A stretch of 36,785 nucleotides of DNA, from contig PMHV01000044.1 in NCBI GenBank assembly GCA_003156805.1, positions 1 through 36,785 of the forward strand, read 5' to 3'. Shown here piece by piece: positions 35,893-36,785 of the stretch. Positions within the stretch are counted from its first letter, which is position 1; each line of letters begins with the position of its first letter. The position numbers and the translations under genes were made by a program. This DNA comes from Acidobacteriaceae bacterium (GTDB lineage: Bacteria > Acidobacteriota > Terriglobia > Terriglobales > Acidobacteriaceae). Below the pieces are notes generated by a model, which was not told the DNA's origin, searched no databases, and saw only the letters and a program-made list of their open reading frames with translations.

Positions 35893-36785
35893 ATGCCATC
35901 CAAGATGTTCGCTGTGGTTAAGCCGGAAGCTGCGCCGGGTGCGGAGGTTCGCGAAGTAAAGATCCCCGCTTTTGGACGGAGTGATGTGCTGGTCAAGGTA
36001 AAAGTTGCGTCCATCTGCGGCACCGACCTGCACATCTACAACTGGGATCGCTGGGCGCAGAACCGCATTCATCCGCCGCTGATTCCCGGTCACGAGTTCT
36101 GCGGCGAGGTGGCGGCGTTCGGCGACGAAGTTACCAGCGTCAAGGAAGGCGATTTCGTTTCCGCGGAAATGCACGTGGCCTGCGGCAAGTGCCTGCTGTG
36201 CCGCACCGGCGAGGCGCACATTTGCCAGAACGTGAAGATAATCGGCGTGGACGCCGACGGCGCATTCGCTGAGTACGTGGTGATTCCGGAATCGAATATC
36301 TGGAAACTCGACCCGGCGATTCCCCTCGACTACGCCTCGATTCTCGATCCGCTCGGCAACGCCGTACATACCGTGCTGGCCGGTGAGATCGCAGCCAAAA
36401 GCGTCGCCATCACGGGATGCGGGCCGATTGGGCTGTTTGCCATTGCGGTTGCCAGGGCCGTGGGCGCAACCAGCGTTTTTGCGATTGAGGTGAATGAGCA
36501 TCGGGCTGCAATTGCGCGCGCTATGAAGGCCGACTACGTGCTCAATCCGGCGAAAGAAAATGTGCGCGCCGTGATTGCCGAGCAAACAGGCGGCCTGGGC
36601 GTGGACGTGGTGCTCGAAATGGCAGGGCATCCGGATTCGATTCGAACCGCATTCGACATCGTGCGGCGCGGCGGAAGAATTTCTCTTCTCGGCCTGACCT
36701 CGAAGCCTATCTCGCTGAACTTTTCCGAAGACATTATTTTCAAAGGCATCACCGTGCAGGGCATCAACGGACGCCGCATGTACCA
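35893..36785 (+). CDS. tdh: L-threonine 3-dehydrogenase, 3'-truncated by window end
   Basis: This zinc-dependent medium-chain dehydrogenase oxidises threonine to 2-amino-3-ketobutyrate with NAD+. The visible 297 residues include the catalytic zinc site CGTDLHIYNWDRWA (Cys near 43) and GHEFCGEV. The structural zinc loop is HVACGKCLLCRTGEAHICQN and the NAD-binding Rossmann motif is ITGCGPIGLFAIAVARAVGA. The NWD...W and H-E pattern matches Tdh better than alcohol or sorbitol dehydrogenases. E. coli Tdh is 341 residues, so about 45 are missing beyond the window. TAGAAT near 35842 is a possible -10 box. Confidence 0.85.
   Translation, partial: MPSKMFAVVKPEAAPGAEVREVKIPAFGRSDVLVKVKVASICGTDLHIYNWDRWAQNRIHPPLIPGHEFCGEVAAFGDEVTSVKEGDFVSAEMHVACGKCLLCRTGEAHICQNVKIIGVDADGAFAEYVVIPESNIWKLDPAIPLDYASILDPLGNAVHTVLAGEIAAKSVAITGCGPIGLFAIAVARAVGATSVFAIEVNEHRAAIARAMKADYVLNPAKENVRAVIAEQTGGLGVDVVLEMAGHPDSIRTAFDIVRRGGRISLLGLTSKPISLNFSEDIIFKGITVQGINGRRMY

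Noticed and set aside
1-36785. CRISPR array or complete insertion sequence
   Set aside because: No regularly spaced identical repeats of 23-40 bp and no transposase or recombinase gene on either strand.

Overview
The window is 36.8 kb of GC-rich bacterial chromosome. I place it most probably in the Acidobacteriota (Koribacter/Terriglobia-like). The grounds are the gene families (large BNR/sortilin-like exoprotein, alanine/proline-rich TPR protein, DUF2905, several DinB-like proteins, a membrane protein paired with a winged-helix regulator, two PIN toxin modules) and the many short palindromic and tandem repeats in and between genes. No rRNA is present, so the taxonomy is inference. No CRISPR array, prophage or complete transposon was seen.

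Layout. 1-4.6 kb: two exported beta-propeller proteins (BNR, cut by the window start, and Kelch-like). 4.7-7.2 kb (minus): a three-domain acyl-activating enzyme/ACP/PlsC acyltransferase fusion. 7.6-13.2 kb: TPR protein, small membrane protein, LOG-family protein and thiamine-phosphate synthase. 13.2-16.7 kb: YdeI-like protein, FGE-like protein lacking the usual cysteines, DUF2905, a VOC protein, and a membrane protein/winged-helix pair. 16.8-18.3 kb: AbrB/PIN toxin-antitoxin pair and a GxxExxY gene bracketed by repeats. 18.3-23.5 kb: murJ, ferritin-like protein, Phd/PIN pair and a Uup-type ABC-F ATPase. 23.7-26.9 kb: DUF3300, bactofilin and two DinB-like proteins. 27.0-30.1 kb: RNase R. 30.2-31.5 kb: tRNA-Pro and a 1.2-kb island. 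31.8-36.8 kb: small ORFan, MerR-like regulator, a 12-residue lysine-rich peptide gene, hydantoinase B/oxoprolinase, a membrane protein, a third DinB-like protein and the start of threonine dehydrogenase.

Three things stand out. (1) RNase R is about 200 residues longer than usual because a family-I inorganic-pyrophosphatase-like domain, with several active-site residues changed, sits between its catalytic RNB domain and its S1 domain. (2) tRNA-Pro carries a 50-bp duplication of its 3' part 1,197 bp downstream; between the copies are three small unrecognised genes and no integrase, which looks like a minimal tRNA-targeted island. (3) Palindromic or tandem repeats have been inserted in frame into housekeeping genes: a 44-bp element in thiE and in the hydantoinase B gene (two different reading frames), an 85-bp element in RNase R, and a short-tandem-repeat block in thiE.

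Most genes are ordinary single housekeeping or accessory genes rather than one pathway. Functional units that can be argued from spacing are the two toxin-antitoxin pairs, the membrane protein/winged-helix pair (overlapping, translationally coupled), the two adjacent DinB-like genes and the two minus-strand genes of the island.
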